From Acephala macrosclerotiorum (taxonomy: Eukaryota > Ascomycota > Leotiomycetes > Helotiales > Mollisiaceae): 64,000 nt of DNA. The notes beneath the pieces were generated by a model. That model made no database searches and was not told the DNA's origin. It was given only the letters and a program-made list of their open reading frames with translations. Shown here in pieces: positions 1 to 12,342 of the stretch. The stretch's first letter is position 1; each line of letters begins with the position of its first letter. The stretch is from positions 124,001-188,000 of the forward strand of contig MU119292.1 in the NCBI GenBank assembly GCA_014904845.1, written 5' to 3'. Both the position numbers and the translations under genes were made by a program.

Positions 1-1610
1 AGAGGAAGGTCGTTCTCGTTGTTGGTTGACACGTTCGGGGGAGACTTGAAAGAGGGGCGTTCCTTGCGAGGCAGGGAATTTGAAGGTTGGATCCATCAAG
101 GGATAACTTCTATGCGTGGTAAATTTTGGTGATGAATTGAATATGGGTATCTTTGATGTGCGCAGATTGATGAGCGACTTGGTGGTCCGTGGTTGGAGAT
201 TTTGAGGTTGCGTTTGTTTACTATCGCAGAGTTCGGATGGCTTGCGAGCGCTTTGCCACTTTGGGGGCGTTGCCATGGCTGCGGAACATGGGATGGACCG
301 ATGTCACAAATTGAGATGTGGAGAGCATTGCTTTTTCTTGGAGATGAAGAATTTTTGATGGATGAGGCTTTTCTTCATTCTTTGTATCTACGGTTCATGG
401 GGACTCGTCATTCATGTTTGCTACGTGTCTAACTCTTCATGCGCATGCGCTGCGATTTAATGCGTCCATTTATCCTTCCTGGTGGTCAAGCAGACTCGCT
501 CGAACAATGAGTGACATCGAAAGCTGGTCGTCAGTATTGAACATTAGATTCTCGTCTTGGATACACCTCAAATGTGTTTGCAGCTGGTTAGAGCTCCATG
601 ATCAGCTCAAGGAACAGGGTGGTGGCCGGGTAAAGGGAGCAGTTGGAAGACGAGATACTGCCAAAGCACGAGACTCAGAGAGGCCGAACAACATACCTAT
701 ACTTGACCAAGGATTCATGTTTTCTGTGAGATCCATGATCATTCATGGAGTTCGACCTGTTTATGGAAGTTCTCCACAACATATCTCGGTTGATGGAGAC
801 GGCCACCACCAGAATCACCCAGCAACCCTGGGACATTGGCATCTTCAAATATGGCAACTCCAAAAAGACTTCACAACCTCTGACCTGTTCCTCGAATTGG
901 CATCTCAAAGTGTCCAGGAAATTGCTTGACCTTCAAGATGTTTGACTTTTGAAAGGGTCAACGAACTTTCCCCTTGATGCGGTGGCAAATACTTTTGACG
1001 TGATTGTACCCGAGGCTCAACTGTGTAGAAAGGCGAGAGCTGTTTTGCAACTTATAACAAGAAGAAAGGGAGAATGCAATGAAGATAGACTTCCGACCGG
1101 TTTGTTACTTGCACGTAAAATTCGATATGGAAGAGCAGCAACCGTTGTCTAGGGCATCCAGTTTTCGAGTCTCAGGGTTTAGACAATCCCAGCCCCTTTC
1201 TTCGTAAGCGGAAGATAAGAGCAAAGTCACGAAATGAAAGTGCAATTGAACAGAAAAAGTTGAAAAGAAGACATGAAAGTGTAAACTTTTCACTTGTATT
1301 AACAGACATGCTCCTTTGTACATATGAATCTCCTCCTTTTGAGGATGCACAGAGTTCAGCAAGATGCTTTTGCCAGAAATAATTTGGTGGTCGGGATAGT
1401 TCGGGGAAGAGCGCGACGCCATGCCTGATATTGCCTTAGCGTTAAAAGCGGAATCGTCGAGAGAAAATTGTGGCCGCTTGGTCCAGCTTCCCTTTTCCAC
1501 ATACAAAAACCTCATCCCGAGCTTCCATCCTCGACATCCATCCTTCATCTTTTTTTCTCCTTCAATACATCTCCCCTCAGTCCTTGATCAGTCGATCACC
1601 AGTCGCCAAC
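1..1610. other. Left edge, no gene recognised
   Basis: Only short open frames occur here and none resembles a family I know. The last ~150 bases before 1611 are pyrimidine-rich and probably hold the promoter and 5' UTR of the carrier gene that follows. Confidence 0.4.
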
Positions 1611-3150
1611 ATGAGCAACGAACCTCCCAAGAAGCAGGCCGTCATGGGCGTGTAAGTTTTATCCCCCTTCGACATGCGCAGCTCGACCTGCGACCACAGC
1701 CAACCTTCAACAACAACGCTTTATCATCTCGATCAAGCATCAATGGAGGTCAATTGGCATCAATCAATGGTATGATCAGTCGCTGTTTGTCCTGCGACCG
1801 GTCTGCCAGCTTGTTTGATGCTCAATCGCCCTGTGGTCAAATTTTTACTTCGTCACCACCGAGCTTCAGGAACATCAGCTAATCAATTTTTCAACAGTCC
1901 TCCTTTCGTTATCGATTTCTTGAGTACGTCTACCTCTACAAACAACACAATTGAGATCACTGTCGATTCCGATGGGTAAAGACAGATTGATGAATAATGG
2001 ACTCGCGTTTTTAAGAAAGATCAATGCTAACTCGCGATAACAGTGGGTGGTGTCTCTGCCGCCGTCTCGAAGACTGCTGCTGCTCCTATTGAGCGTGTCA
2101 AGCTCTTGATCCAAAATCAGGTACGCTTTTTCTGTTGTTTACCTTTATCCCTCGAATGTTTTGCCCATGCCCGGTATCCGCATTGGGATTTGCCGATCTT
2201 TTCAGCCATGGACATCTTGCTCTCCCATGGCTTGATTTGAACGCCTGGCTTGGCTATTACATTCTCCACTTTCAATCTGCAGCTTGCTAACCCATTCTTT
2301 ACAGGATGAGATGCTAAAGTCTGGTCGTCTCGACCGAAAGTACGATGGTATCGTCGAGTGCTTCCGTAGAACCACTGCACAAGAAGGTGTTGCTTCTCTG
2401 TGGAGAGGAAACACTGCCAACGTTATCCGATATTTCCCTACACAAGCCTTGAACTTCGCTTTCCGTGACACCTACAAGTCCATGTTCAAGTTCAAGAAGG
2501 ATGAGGGTTACTGGAAGTGGATGGCTGGTAACTTGGCTTCCGGTGGTGTAAGTTCCTCCAACCTCTCCCCAATCAGACGTCACTAATCCTTTTCGCAGAT
2601 GGCTGGTGCCACTTCGCTCCTTTTCGTCTACTCCCTCGACTACGCCCGTACCCGTCTCGCCAACGACAACAAGAACGCCAAGTCTGGTGGTGACCGTCAA
2701 TTCAACGGCCTGGTCGATGTCTACAAGAAGACCCTCGCCTCTGATGGTATCGCTGGTCTCTACCGTGGTTTCGGTCCTTCGGTCGTCGGTATCATCGTCT
2801 ACCGTGGTCTGTACTTCGGTATGTACGACTCGATCAAGCCTGTCCTCCTCGTCGGTCCTCTTGAGGGTAACTTCTTGGCCTCCTTCCTTCTCGGTTGGTC
2901 CGTTACCACTGGTGCTGGTGTTGCTTCTTACCCATTGGACACTATCCGTCGTCGTATGATGATGACCTCTGGTGAGGCCGTCAAGTACAAGTCTTCCTTC
3001 GATGCCGGTGCCCAGATTATCGCCAAGGAGGGTGTCAGGTCTCTCTTCAAGGGTGCAGGTGCCAACATTCTCCGTGGTGTCGCCGGTGCTGGTGTCCTGT
3101 CCATCTACGATCAAATGCAGGTCCTCATGTTCGGCAAGGCCTTCAAGTAA
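1611..3150 (+). CDS. Mitochondrial ADP/ATP carrier
   Basis: This is the inner-membrane antiporter that exchanges cytosolic ADP for matrix ATP. I read five exons: 1611-1651, 1898-1923, 2044-2120, 2305-2547 and 2599-3150, giving 312 aa, the usual fungal length. The N terminus reads [22 protein letters not shown], followed by [20 protein letters not shown] with the first PxxxxxK/R-type carrier signature. The last exon holds the nucleotide-carrier hallmark RRRMMM after SYPLDTI. Six membrane segments fall in three repeats, as expected of the family. Every junction keeps frame and has GT...AG ends. Codon use is strongly biased (GGT, GTC, CTC, AAG), as in highly expressed genes, which also explains a long antisense shadow frame over exon 5. 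Confidence 0.97.
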
Positions 3151-3980
3151 AGTCTTGATCGATTGTAGTATAGACGCGGGAGCTGTTTCTGGGGTTGATA
3201 ATGGGCCAGAGGGCGAAAATGGGGTAGTGGTTGTGAGAGAGTGGTGCGCTGGGTAGGTGGAAGTTGTTACAGACATCCATTGCTATGGTGTTTAGCAACT
3301 TGCGGTGGCGTATGGGTGGGCTTACCCTGGCTACTGCTGTACTTTATTACCAAGGCAATTTCCCTGATGTGTTTCCTTTTGCTTGCTGCGTTCATCTTCG
3401 CCGGGTCCTTCTTTCTGCAATGGTCTTTCCGCATACATGGTCATAGATTATTGGAGAGGGAGGTAGTCAAAAATCGAATGGAAGCATTCACTCTACTCTT
3501 ACCTTCTGCTACGTGAAACTACAGTGACCGTGAAATCTTCGCAATCAATCAGACTCCTTTCACGAGTGTTTTTCTGGGTATACGTGTCAATGTGTAGAGT
3601 AATGATGTATTGCTTTTATGTCTTCAGACTTTCACTTCCCGTGTCTTGTGCCACATCGAACATTTTTCAATACAATCTCAACCGAAGTATTCATGTTAAT
3701 TTTATTCCCCTATTGAAATATATCAACAACCAGATCGTTTTCTTTTTAGGCTTTTACTCTTTTTCTTTCTTCTCACCTCAACTGATAACCCCATTCGAAA
3801 TCTCCCCCGAATACCAGTCGCTCATTTCCAATCATCATATTTTCTACCTATACTGCAATGTTTTCGTCGAGCACTTCTCTCTAGTGAGCTTATAAAGGAG
3901 AATAATATCTGCTTCAACCCTGGGGATGAAGCAAAATGACCCTCCCAAAAAGTTTGCCGCATATTGCATTTAAAGACTTT
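3151..3980. other. 3' flank of the carrier gene
   Basis: T-rich non-coding sequence, probably 3' UTR followed by spacer. I see no gene. Confidence 0.4.
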
Positions 3981-3989
3981 GAAATAGCT

Positions 3990-6090
3990 GCATCTTGCTT
4001 TCTAGGCTTTTTCTGAGATATCAAGGAAGATGGGGTGTTGGTAGATGAAGTGGGGAGGTTGCTGCATTACTCAGATTTTGAGATTTTGAGGGTGTATGTT
4101 GATATTTTAGAAAAGTCTCCAATTTTTAAGATGTGTGCGCGCCCTATTTCTGATTGCGACGTGCAACAAAACTTTTCAAAAGCCCCAGCTGAGATGGGAC
4201 ATTCTATTGTTCCCTTTCTTGGTGGGATACGTGTTGGTTGAGAACCTGAGATGGTGGATACTGCTGCATTGCTGAATTTTTGAAGTTTCGAGCTATGCTT
4301 TGCTTTGTAGAAAATCCCCAAAAGTCCACTATGCTTTGGATTGGTAACTTTTAATTGCGGTGTGTGACAAGAAATTTTGAATGTCCCCGCCGAGCGAGAC
4401 AGTTTTCTAGTAAGAGGGGAGACTTCAGTAAATGAAGTGTGGGTGGGATGTTGCTGCATTACTGAGACTTCGAGATTTTGAGGTATGCTTTGTATTGGAG
4501 AAAGTCTTAAAAAGTCCAGAATGCAGTTGTTCGATACTTTTTGACTGCGATGTGCAACAATCCTTTTTTGAATGTTCCATCTGGGAGGGGAATTCTGTTT
4601 GTTGGATAAAGGTGAAATCAAGGGAAAGGAGTGTGGCCACGTTGCTGATATTGCTACATTGCTTGAATTTCACCACGTTGAGATATGCCCTACTTTCATA
4701 AAACCCTCTAAAACTTCACAATGCCTCGAATTGGCAACTTTCTGACTGCGATGTGCAGCAAAACTTTTGGTAGTCCCAGCAAAGGAGGGACATTATATTT
4801 GCTTGGTTAAGGTGACTGTAAGTAGATGGAGTGTGGGATGTAACAGAAGTTGCTGCACTACTGAGATTTGAGATTTTGAGGTATGCTTGATGTTTAGAAA
4901 AGCACTCTGAAGATTCGAATGTAATCTTTTCGCGAATTTTGTGTGCGATGTGCAACAGAGACTTGAATATCCCAGCTAGGGAGGGACTATCAAGAGGAGG
5001 GACATTCTTGATATCTTAAGTATGTTGCTTGACATATACTAGGCTGCCAAAAGTCAAAAATCTCGAGGCATTCTCGACGTTGAAGAAAAGCTGCGGAAGA
5101 TGGAGATGTGTCGAATTCGAGAGTTTTAGCTAGAATGTGCGATGGTCTCAGTTCTCAATTTTAATCTGCGATGTGCAACAAAGATTTTTGGATGTGCTAC
5201 TACATAAGGGACATTCTGCTTGATTGGCGAGGGCGAAGGTAAGCGGTGGAGGACTTCCAAGGAAAATCCTGTCCAAAGAGCAGGTTGCGACTTTTTATGT
5301 CGATTGCAATGTGCAACAAAAGATTTTGAATGTTCTGGTCTAAGAAGGACATTATATTTATTTACTAGGATGAATGTCAAAATGTGAGGTTGAAATGGGG
5401 TGAGAGCGAAATGAAAGTGATATTATCGGTAAACTTCGTAATAAAACGAAGAAAAATCTCGCCGAAATCGCAGGCTGCGATTTCGAACGTGCAACAAAAG
5501 TCTTTAAATATCCCGGCATTGGAGGGACATTCTGGTTGTTTGATAAATATGAAGGTGAGGTTCAGGGTGAAAGTGAAAGTGAAGTGATGACAGCGAGTGA
5601 AAGTGATGCTGTAGATCCGTTTCGTCCTGGAACGAAAGAATTCCCGCCGAAATCGCAGCCTTCGACTGTTGACGTACAACAAAACTTTTCGAATGCCCCG
5701 GTAGAGGAGGGACACTCTACCTTTCTAACAAGTATTCGCCCTGATTGTGATCAAAGGTGATGCTGAAATTTCAGTACTTCGAAGCTGAAGTTCACATTTT
5801 AAGAAACGAAACCCCTACCATATCCAGAGCTTCATATCTCAAATCTTAAATCGCAGCTTGCGGTATGTAACAAAAAATCTGTAATGTCTGACCCGAGAAG
5901 GGATATTGGGAAAGGTGAAGGGGTGCGATGTAACATGATGCTGAGATGTTGGGATGTGCTTGATATTTCCACCCTAGCAACGTAAAAGTTTCTTTCGAAA
6001 TAACAGCTTCCGATTTTCGGAATGCGATGTGCAACAAAGTTGACTATCGTCCTGGTCCAGCAGGGACTTTGGTTTTGGTAGGGCAAGTGT
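3990..6090. repeat. Diverged tandem array, ~190-bp unit, about 11 copies
   Basis: A core like TGCGATGTGCAACAAAA, then a T-rich step, GAATGTCCC and GAGGGACATTCT recurs near 4161, 4363, 4552, 4752, 4950, 5172, 5311, 5489, 5675, 5866 and 6029. Spacing is 139-222 bp, mostly 180-200. The first five or six units also share an upstream segment, GTTGCTGCATTACTGAGA then GAGATTTTGAGGTATGCTT. Copies differ by many substitutions and small indels, so the array is old. Minus-strand frames give similar peptides (FCCTSQSE-like) from copy to copy, but the frame is not kept through the array, so I treat it as non-coding. Confidence 0.8.
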
Positions 6091-7830
6091 GCCAACTTCG
6101 TGACGAAAGTAGCTGAAAGCCGGACGGACGGTGGACGAAAAGAAGCAAGACTTGGAAGAGAGGAATGCAGAACATGATATTTCAACCAGCGGCTGCAATA
6201 ACTTGCAAGTAGAGATGTAGAAATATGACCAAGAATTGAATAGATGTATAGTTTCTTCCCACTTCCTCTCCTGCCCAACCACTGTCCCCACCACTTTGCT
6301 TACCTCTCCAACTATTTCAATGGTTTCAACGCTCTTCTCTCTTCGCACCCTTCCATGACTCGCTCTATCAACGCAGTAGTTAAGGTAGAAGCAGGAGGCA
6401 AGAAAGTGATCCTCGACGTCGCACTCTCGGTGAGAGTAGCTGTTGTCAACCCAATCCCACCATCGCCTGGAATACAGACAGTGTCCAGCTGCGAGTACGG
6501 AATGTAGCCGACGCAGCGTTTGTAGGAGGATTCGAGGTGGTCTGCAAATACGCACTTTGGGTATGTTCGCAGACTTTTGAGTAATGAGTGTGAAAATGGA
6601 ACAAGTGGGTGGAAACATTGGAGGATACGACTACTCCAAAAGAAAGACCGAGAAAGAATTTGGGAAATGGTATATGAGAGTTCATGAGAAACTTGACCGG
6701 GAAGAGACGTACTATAGCTTGAACATCATAGAATTGGTACCATGTTCTGGCATTGTTGAAGCAGCATCCTTTGGCGAAGGTAACTTGTGAAGCTGGTCCA
6801 CCAACTACACAAGCTTCTGCTGAGACAGAGGCAAAAGGAGAGAGGTCAAGGTGAGGAGGGGTGTTTAGGAGCTGCATTTTGTGTTGAAAATGTGAAGATT
6901 TGTGAGAGTGAGGCTGGGGGCTGGGTCGTTCTTGATTATGGTTTCCTGCTTCTGATAATCAACAAGGTATTGGGATATTTTGACAATGTCTTGCACCCCG
7001 AAAGTTTGAAATAATATGATTCAGCTCTTTGGACCGTAAGACTCGGTGGTCTTCTTATACCACGATCCCAAGCATCTAAAAGTTGGCAAGATGTTTTGGC
7101 CGGCTGGATATATCCTACCTCCAATTTCGATCAGGTCACTCAACCTTCTTTTCGCCGCCTTCTCCAGCTGCTGCAAGCAAGATAGGACGGAGATCTTCTC
7201 TCCCCGCTTTCTTTTCTCTGCAAGAGCCCAACTAGCTTTTTACCAGCAGACGAAAATAGCATCAAGACGTTCCGACTCAGGAACTAGACGAATCAACAAG
7301 GTCCAGAACCATGTACTTGCTTTCTGCTACTGCAAATTTCTCCAGCAAGATCGACCAACATGCTCCAGATCGCCACCAACGACGTCCAGAAACAAGGTAC
7401 TTCGGAGATATCAGCCCCGCCTTCCGAAGAGCAAGCTTCTCCATTCGATAACCATAAATGAAACTTAAACAGGATAATATAAACAAAAGCTTGCAGACCA
7501 GAATCTTCAAATTTGAGAAACACCAACCTGTGAAACGAAAGGCAAAGGAATGAAAGAGAGAGGACGGGCAATATAAGTCGGCTATTGCCTTTCAGCCGAA
7601 TATCTCCATTCGGCATCCTCGGCCGTTGTGGGGAATGAACAACCAACACGGAAATTCTAGATCTAGACTCCATCTATTCATAGAATGGCAAACAGAAGAG
7701 AGACGGAAGGGACTCATCTGATGAATATATAGTGCAGTAGCGTTTCTTTGAGCAAGTAATGAAGATCGGGTGACAGCAAAATATGGGGGAGAGAATTTGA
7801 GGACTTTGATGGCGACGAAAGTTGACATGG
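6091..7830. other. Long stretch without a convincing gene
   Basis: Open frames of up to ~140 codons occur on both strands (for example 6446-6877 on minus and 7046-7468 on plus). None shows a known motif, a clear splice pattern or coding-like composition. I see nothing that I can name. Confidence 0.35.
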
Positions 7831-7872
7831 GATTGCAGAACAGGGGAACGAACAGATAACTTTACTCACACC

Positions 7873-8108
7873 GCCGTGGCCAATCCCGAGCCCTTGAACT
7901 TGCGGGTTTGAAGCCAAGCTTTCTCGTACAACGTCGCCTGTGAAATCCGAGGAGACTTCCGTTTGTTCTGCAGATCTATCAGGGGATCTTTCGGGGAATG
8001 AATGGGTAGTGCGACTCAGTTTGCCCCTTTTGATACTGCTTGTTGCCGCCAAATGTTTCCCTAGAGTCTGAACGATGCTGGCTCTGCTGAATCGTGACAA
8101 GCTGTTGT
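7873..8108 (-). CDS. Possible internal exon of an uncharacterised gene
   Basis: On the minus strand an open stretch from about 8108 to 7873 encodes a polar peptide containing RASIVQTLGKHLA, RTTHSFPERSPDRS and DVVRESLASNPQVQGLGIGHGG. It is flanked by a plausible acceptor (CTAATCATTGGATGCAG, with a branch-like CTAAT) and a donor (GTGAGT) that begins just below 7873. Upstream, GTACGAG near 8180 could be the donor of a ~65-bp intron. I could not find a start codon joined in frame, so the gene model is incomplete and the function unknown. It may be a short mitochondrial-type protein or chance. Confidence 0.25.
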
Positions 8109-8129
8109 TGCACCCTGCATCCAATGATT

Positions 8130-9222
8130 AGAGATTAGATGCATCTCCGTCTTTAATCTCCACCAGATCTCGTCTCGTACCTCTAGGGGGCTGCTGACCT
8201 CTAAGCCTTCAGATCGTCTAACCCTATTCTAAAAACGACCCACCGAAAAATAAACTCTAAATAATCCTTAACTCCACCATCAGCTCTCCTCGCAAATGGC
8301 ATCACTCGAATATGACGACGGAGAATTCTCAAAACGTCTTATCTGAACCTTGATCTTGTGAAGGTCCTGCCAGCCTTTGTCATCTGATGGTTGGTGAGGT
8401 GCAAGTCACGGGAAGAACCCCTGTTGTTGAAACTCGCGACGTTTTGAGCATGTCGCGACTGAGACGCTTCCGTGCTTCATCGTCCTCGCTTGGCCGCATA
8501 CAGCACTTTCCGGTCGAGCACCATGTCCGGAAACACGGGCGAGAAGAGATTTGAATTAGTGAGAATGGTACGTTGAGATTGAGAACATCGAGTACTGTCA
8601 ATTTATTCAGTCTAATTTTGAAGAATGATGGTGGGAATGCGCAATATCAAGTGAGGCGCATCGGGGAGCTGTGAAACAGCGAGTTTTCCGTATAGCTTCA
8701 TGTTTTTCCGAGGCGTCAAACGAGAGCCAAGAAATGGTTCAACCCATGATTTGCCTCTTCGACATGCCATCCAAAGTCCAAGTCTAAGCGCTCCAACGCC
8801 TCCGAGCCGCTCCTCGTTTGAGCCATGTCCAAACACGTTTCGCTGTTCAGCCACTTGCCCTTGATATCAAGCATCACCATCAAATCTTGCCACCCCCTGA
8901 CCCCGGATCAGGATGGAACGGCGTTAGTGCAGGCCGAAGCCAGGGCAGGGAGATCATTCAAGCGGTCGGAGGCGCCTTATTTATGCCTTGCTATGTCCCC
9001 ATCTGATTGTACTCTTGGCTTTCTTTATCTTCTATCTGCTTTATCGTTCTTGTTTCTTCTTCATCTTCTATCTCTTCTGTACTACCTACATTCTCTCATT
9101 CCCATTCCTATACCTTAATTGTCGGCCAGTACGACACAGCGCTAGACGCATTTATATTCTTGCATACCAACACTGTCGTTAAAAGAGCTGGTTCTTACAT
9201 TTCGAATACACAAATCGTCAAT
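8130..9222. other. Intergenic region upstream of the cupredoxin gene
   Basis: No supported gene. The last 250 bases are T/C-rich on the plus strand, typical of a fungal promoter and 5' leader. Confidence 0.4.
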
Positions 9223-9943
9223 ATGCAATTCTCTACTTTCGCCCTTTCAGCCATGAGCTTGAGCTCTGCTCTCGGTACGCCGTCCTCTTCCTTCTAGCAG
9301 TCACGAATCCCATCTAACAGGTTGAACAGCTGCATCAGTAACCGTCCACGTCGTCCAAGTCGGCGCCGCCAACGGCACCCTCGCCTACTTCCCCAACAAC
9401 ATCAAAGCCGCCGTCGGCGACATGGTACAATTCCAATTCGCGCCCAACAACCACACCGTAACGCAATCCACCTTCGACGCCCCCTGCCAGCCCATCGCCA
9501 TGAACTCCAACGTCACCGGCATCTACTCTGGCTTCATGCCCGTCTCCGCTTCAGCTACCACTACTCCTACATACACGGTTATGATTAATTCTACGACGCC
9601 GATGTGGTTGTATTGTTCTCAGGCAAAGCATTGCCAGAGTGGGATGACGATGGTTATCAATGAGAATACGGCGGCGAATGCTACGAGGAGTTTGGCGAAC
9701 TTTCAGTCATTGGCTGCGAAGGCTACTGTCAACTTGCCAGGTACGGCTACCTCTGCTGGAACTTCTGGTTCAACCACGACGAACAGCACCAGCACCAGCA
9801 ACTCGGGTTCGAGCGGAACTTCGTCTTCTTCTACTTCTACTTCGTCGGGAACCAAGTCCACTTCATCAAGCGCTGCTGGATCCCTCAAGGCCGCGGGTGG
9901 AATGGGAGGTCTTCTGGCTGTTGGCATTGCTATCCTTTTGTAA
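9223..9943 (+). CDS. Extracellular cupredoxin-fold, serine-rich GPI-type protein
   Basis: Two exons, 9223-9274 and 9330-9943, encode 221 aa. A signal peptide (about residues 1-18) precedes one plastocyanin-like domain. The blue-copper ligand set is present: His59 in NNHTV, then Cys113, His118 and Met123 in the segment CSQAKHCQSGM. Residues ~150-200 are a Ser/Thr linker, and the C terminus is a short hydrophobic tail, as in GPI-anchored wall proteins. Families of this type are common in filamentous ascomycetes; the substrate or partner is unknown. The intron (9275-9329) splits an Ala codon. Acceptor choice at 9329, not 9320, keeps the frame. Confidence 0.9.
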
Positions 9944-10631
9944 ATGGGTTGATGGATGTCAATCTATTTGTGGGATTGCTAGAAAGAGATGCACTCCAGG
10001 AGTCAAGTTGGGCACTGAGAGGAAATGCGGAGTTGGTGGTCTTCTAGACGATGGAAAGATGACTGGATTGGATTGGAAAGGAAACTTGGGTTCATATACA
10101 TACGTATGAGTGTAATTTGAGGAAGCAAAAGACGCGATTCTTGACGACGCGGTGTTACAGTTACGATGACTTGGGATGATTGATCAAAAGATGATATTGC
10201 ATATTACCTTCACATCTCTTTCACTGATGACGTTGTGACGAGAATGCTCGGGGGTGTCGCTGGACTTTAAGGGTCGATTTGAGATCACTTGGCTTTGTCT
10301 TCATCCAACTAAAGAACCACTTGATAATTGACTCTGGGAAAGACAAGGCTCGAGAGCAAATTGGGCTGTCTTTGCAGAGTTCAACGCTGGTCCTAAGACT
10401 TCGGATGACAGGATGGTCTTGAGGGGATTTGAGAAGTATAGACAATAATTTGTCTCATTGTTTCCCAGCCCTTCCCAAACTATATTTACAGTTTTCCTCC
10501 CATCTTCCCAGCATATATACAAATCAAACTATCCTCCCATATCTGTACCCAAAGTATACACTTTTGTTCCTCCCTACCACACTTCCTACCAGTCCTCACC
10601 TCTCGTCATGGTCGTATAATCATTCCCACAT
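9944..10631. other. Intergenic region between convergent genes
   Basis: This lies between the plus-strand cupredoxin stop and the minus-strand heme-protein stop. It presumably holds both 3' UTRs; no gene is seen. Confidence 0.4.
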
Positions 10632-11639
10632 CTACTTCCCCTCAGGCCTTGCTCTACTCGTCGGTCGTCGCCCAACAGCTCCCTTACACAAAGTAGGAGC
10701 AGGACCCTTCGTCTCCCACCCCTTCTCTCTCTTCACATACCCAATCTTGGGATATTTCGGACTACCAGCAAAGAAATCGACCCAGTGCCTCAAAGCCTTG
10801 TCAACTTCCTTCTTCGCATTTCGTCGTTCTTGTTCTTTCAAGGCCTTGAGTTGGCCTTTCGTGTACAGTGCTACAATCAAGCCACATTAGCAACCAATCT
10901 GCAAAATTTCCCAACTCACACAATTCCAACGGAGCAGGAGCCCAAGTAACAGACTTACCATCAACCTCAGGATCATCCAACGGAATAAAAATCTCCTCCA
11001 CACCCCTCATATCCGGATTCCCGTCTTCAGCAAAGCAACTCGTAACGAAAGCTCTGCTTGCATCTCTGCCAGCGAAGAAGTGATATGAACCGCCGGGACC
11101 GTAGTGTCTGCGGCCGTTGGAGACGTCGTAGATTGTGCCGTTTATGGCGAGGAGGATGGGTTTCTCGGGGTCTGTGCCGTCGTATGCTAAGAGCTCTGCG
11201 TCGGTGTATTGTTGTGGTCCGTTCTGTGAGAGAAGATGATGTTAGCTGCGTTCTTGACGGTGGCGGGTGTTTGGGGGTTACTCCTTGACTTGCAATCGGG
11301 TACGGATACCCTCATAAAAAAAAAAAAATAAAAAAAAAAAAAAGAGAAGAAGCAGCAACTCACAATCCAGGCTTTAATCCCCTGCGGACTCGCCCAGCTA
11401 GGCTTCTTAACCCCCCAAACAAAACTGTCCCTCGTAACCAAATAACTCAATGCACAACTCGCCAGAACAAGAAACACAATCGTCCTAGCTACATCTAGTA
11501 ACACATTCCCCTTATCCTCTGCCTTGACTCTCTCTTTTAGTGTATCTGCTGAGCTCTTGCCATTTGGGTCTCCCTTGCGTTGGCGGAGGTCGTTCGCCAT
11601 GTTGTTTTTGGAGGCTTGGGCGTATTGGTATGATGACAT
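10632..11639 (-). CDS. Cytochrome b5-like heme/steroid-binding (MAPR) membrane protein
   Basis: Three exons on minus, 11639-11364, 11223-10959 and 10870-10632, give 259 aa. A membrane span lies at about residues 48-68, then a cytochrome-b5-like domain (about 93-180) with YTDAELLAYDGTDPEKPI and the MAPR signature YGPGGSYHFFAGRDASRAF. This matches the Dap1/PGRMC family, which binds heme through Tyr rather than paired His and supports sterol-modifying P450s. The N-terminal span and a basic C-terminal extension make it longer than Dap1 itself. Intron 1 (11224-11363) contains a run of A on the plus strand (11317-11342). Splice phases 0 and 1 are consistent throughout. Confidence 0.88.
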
Positions 11640-12342
11640 TTGTCCTGCTGAAATTGAAGGAAGAGAGAGGGGAAGATATACGAGAGAGGAGTGACAGGAA
11701 TAGGGGACAGCTAGCTGGTGAGGTGATGGTATGGTAGATGTGGTGTTACTTCTGCCGAGGCCTTGTCATTAGCCTTGCGGACGCGTGTGGAGAAGCAGAA
11801 AGTGCGATGAGCGAATCGACTGAGAGGTATTGAAAATAGAAGTATATTTGTATTCGCAGCGATTGATTTTGGGGGTTTGAGAGAGAGGAGATGGGAAGGA
11901 AAAGGGAGGAAGGGGAGCATGTCACTTTGTTACGTGGACTGGTTATGGATGATGTGAGAGTTGCATGGGTGGGGAGAGGAGGCTGATGGGTGTCGTGTAG
12001 ATTGCTTTTCTTTTATCATTGACGAAGACCTCGAACATCCATAGTGCCGAGAATCAAATGGCAGATGCTGCTCAAGTATAGGAGCATGTCATGAACATCT
12101 ACCAGATGTAATAGTGTCCATTTTCACAGTCATAAGCATCGATTCTGACCAATTATCGGTTTCAAAAGTTCAATTGCAGGTGGGAAGCACTTCCATTGTA
12201 TGCTACACCGAAAACCAAGCCCATGCCCATTTGCAAATGCACTAATCCATTCCCTTCAGTCCGCCATTCTACACCGTATGAGAAGGCCCGATCGAAAGGG
12301 ATGATTTGGTCCTGATATCATAGAAAAGGGTTGAGTCGTCCT
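11640..12342. other. Promoter of the MAPR gene and 3' flank of RPS25
   Basis: No gene seen. It separates the start of the minus-strand heme protein from the end of the minus-strand RPS25. Confidence 0.4.

Noticed and set aside
2314..3276. A 320-codon minus-strand frame over the ADP/ATP carrier
   Set aside because: It is antisense to a well-supported gene, has a Thr/Gly/Val-rich composition caused by the strong codon bias of the other strand, and matches no family.
3990..6090. The tandem array as a CRISPR or as a repeat-protein gene
   Set aside because: Units are ~190 bp with no constant short repeat and unique spacer pattern, and the genome is eukaryotic. The similar peptides on minus change frame between copies.
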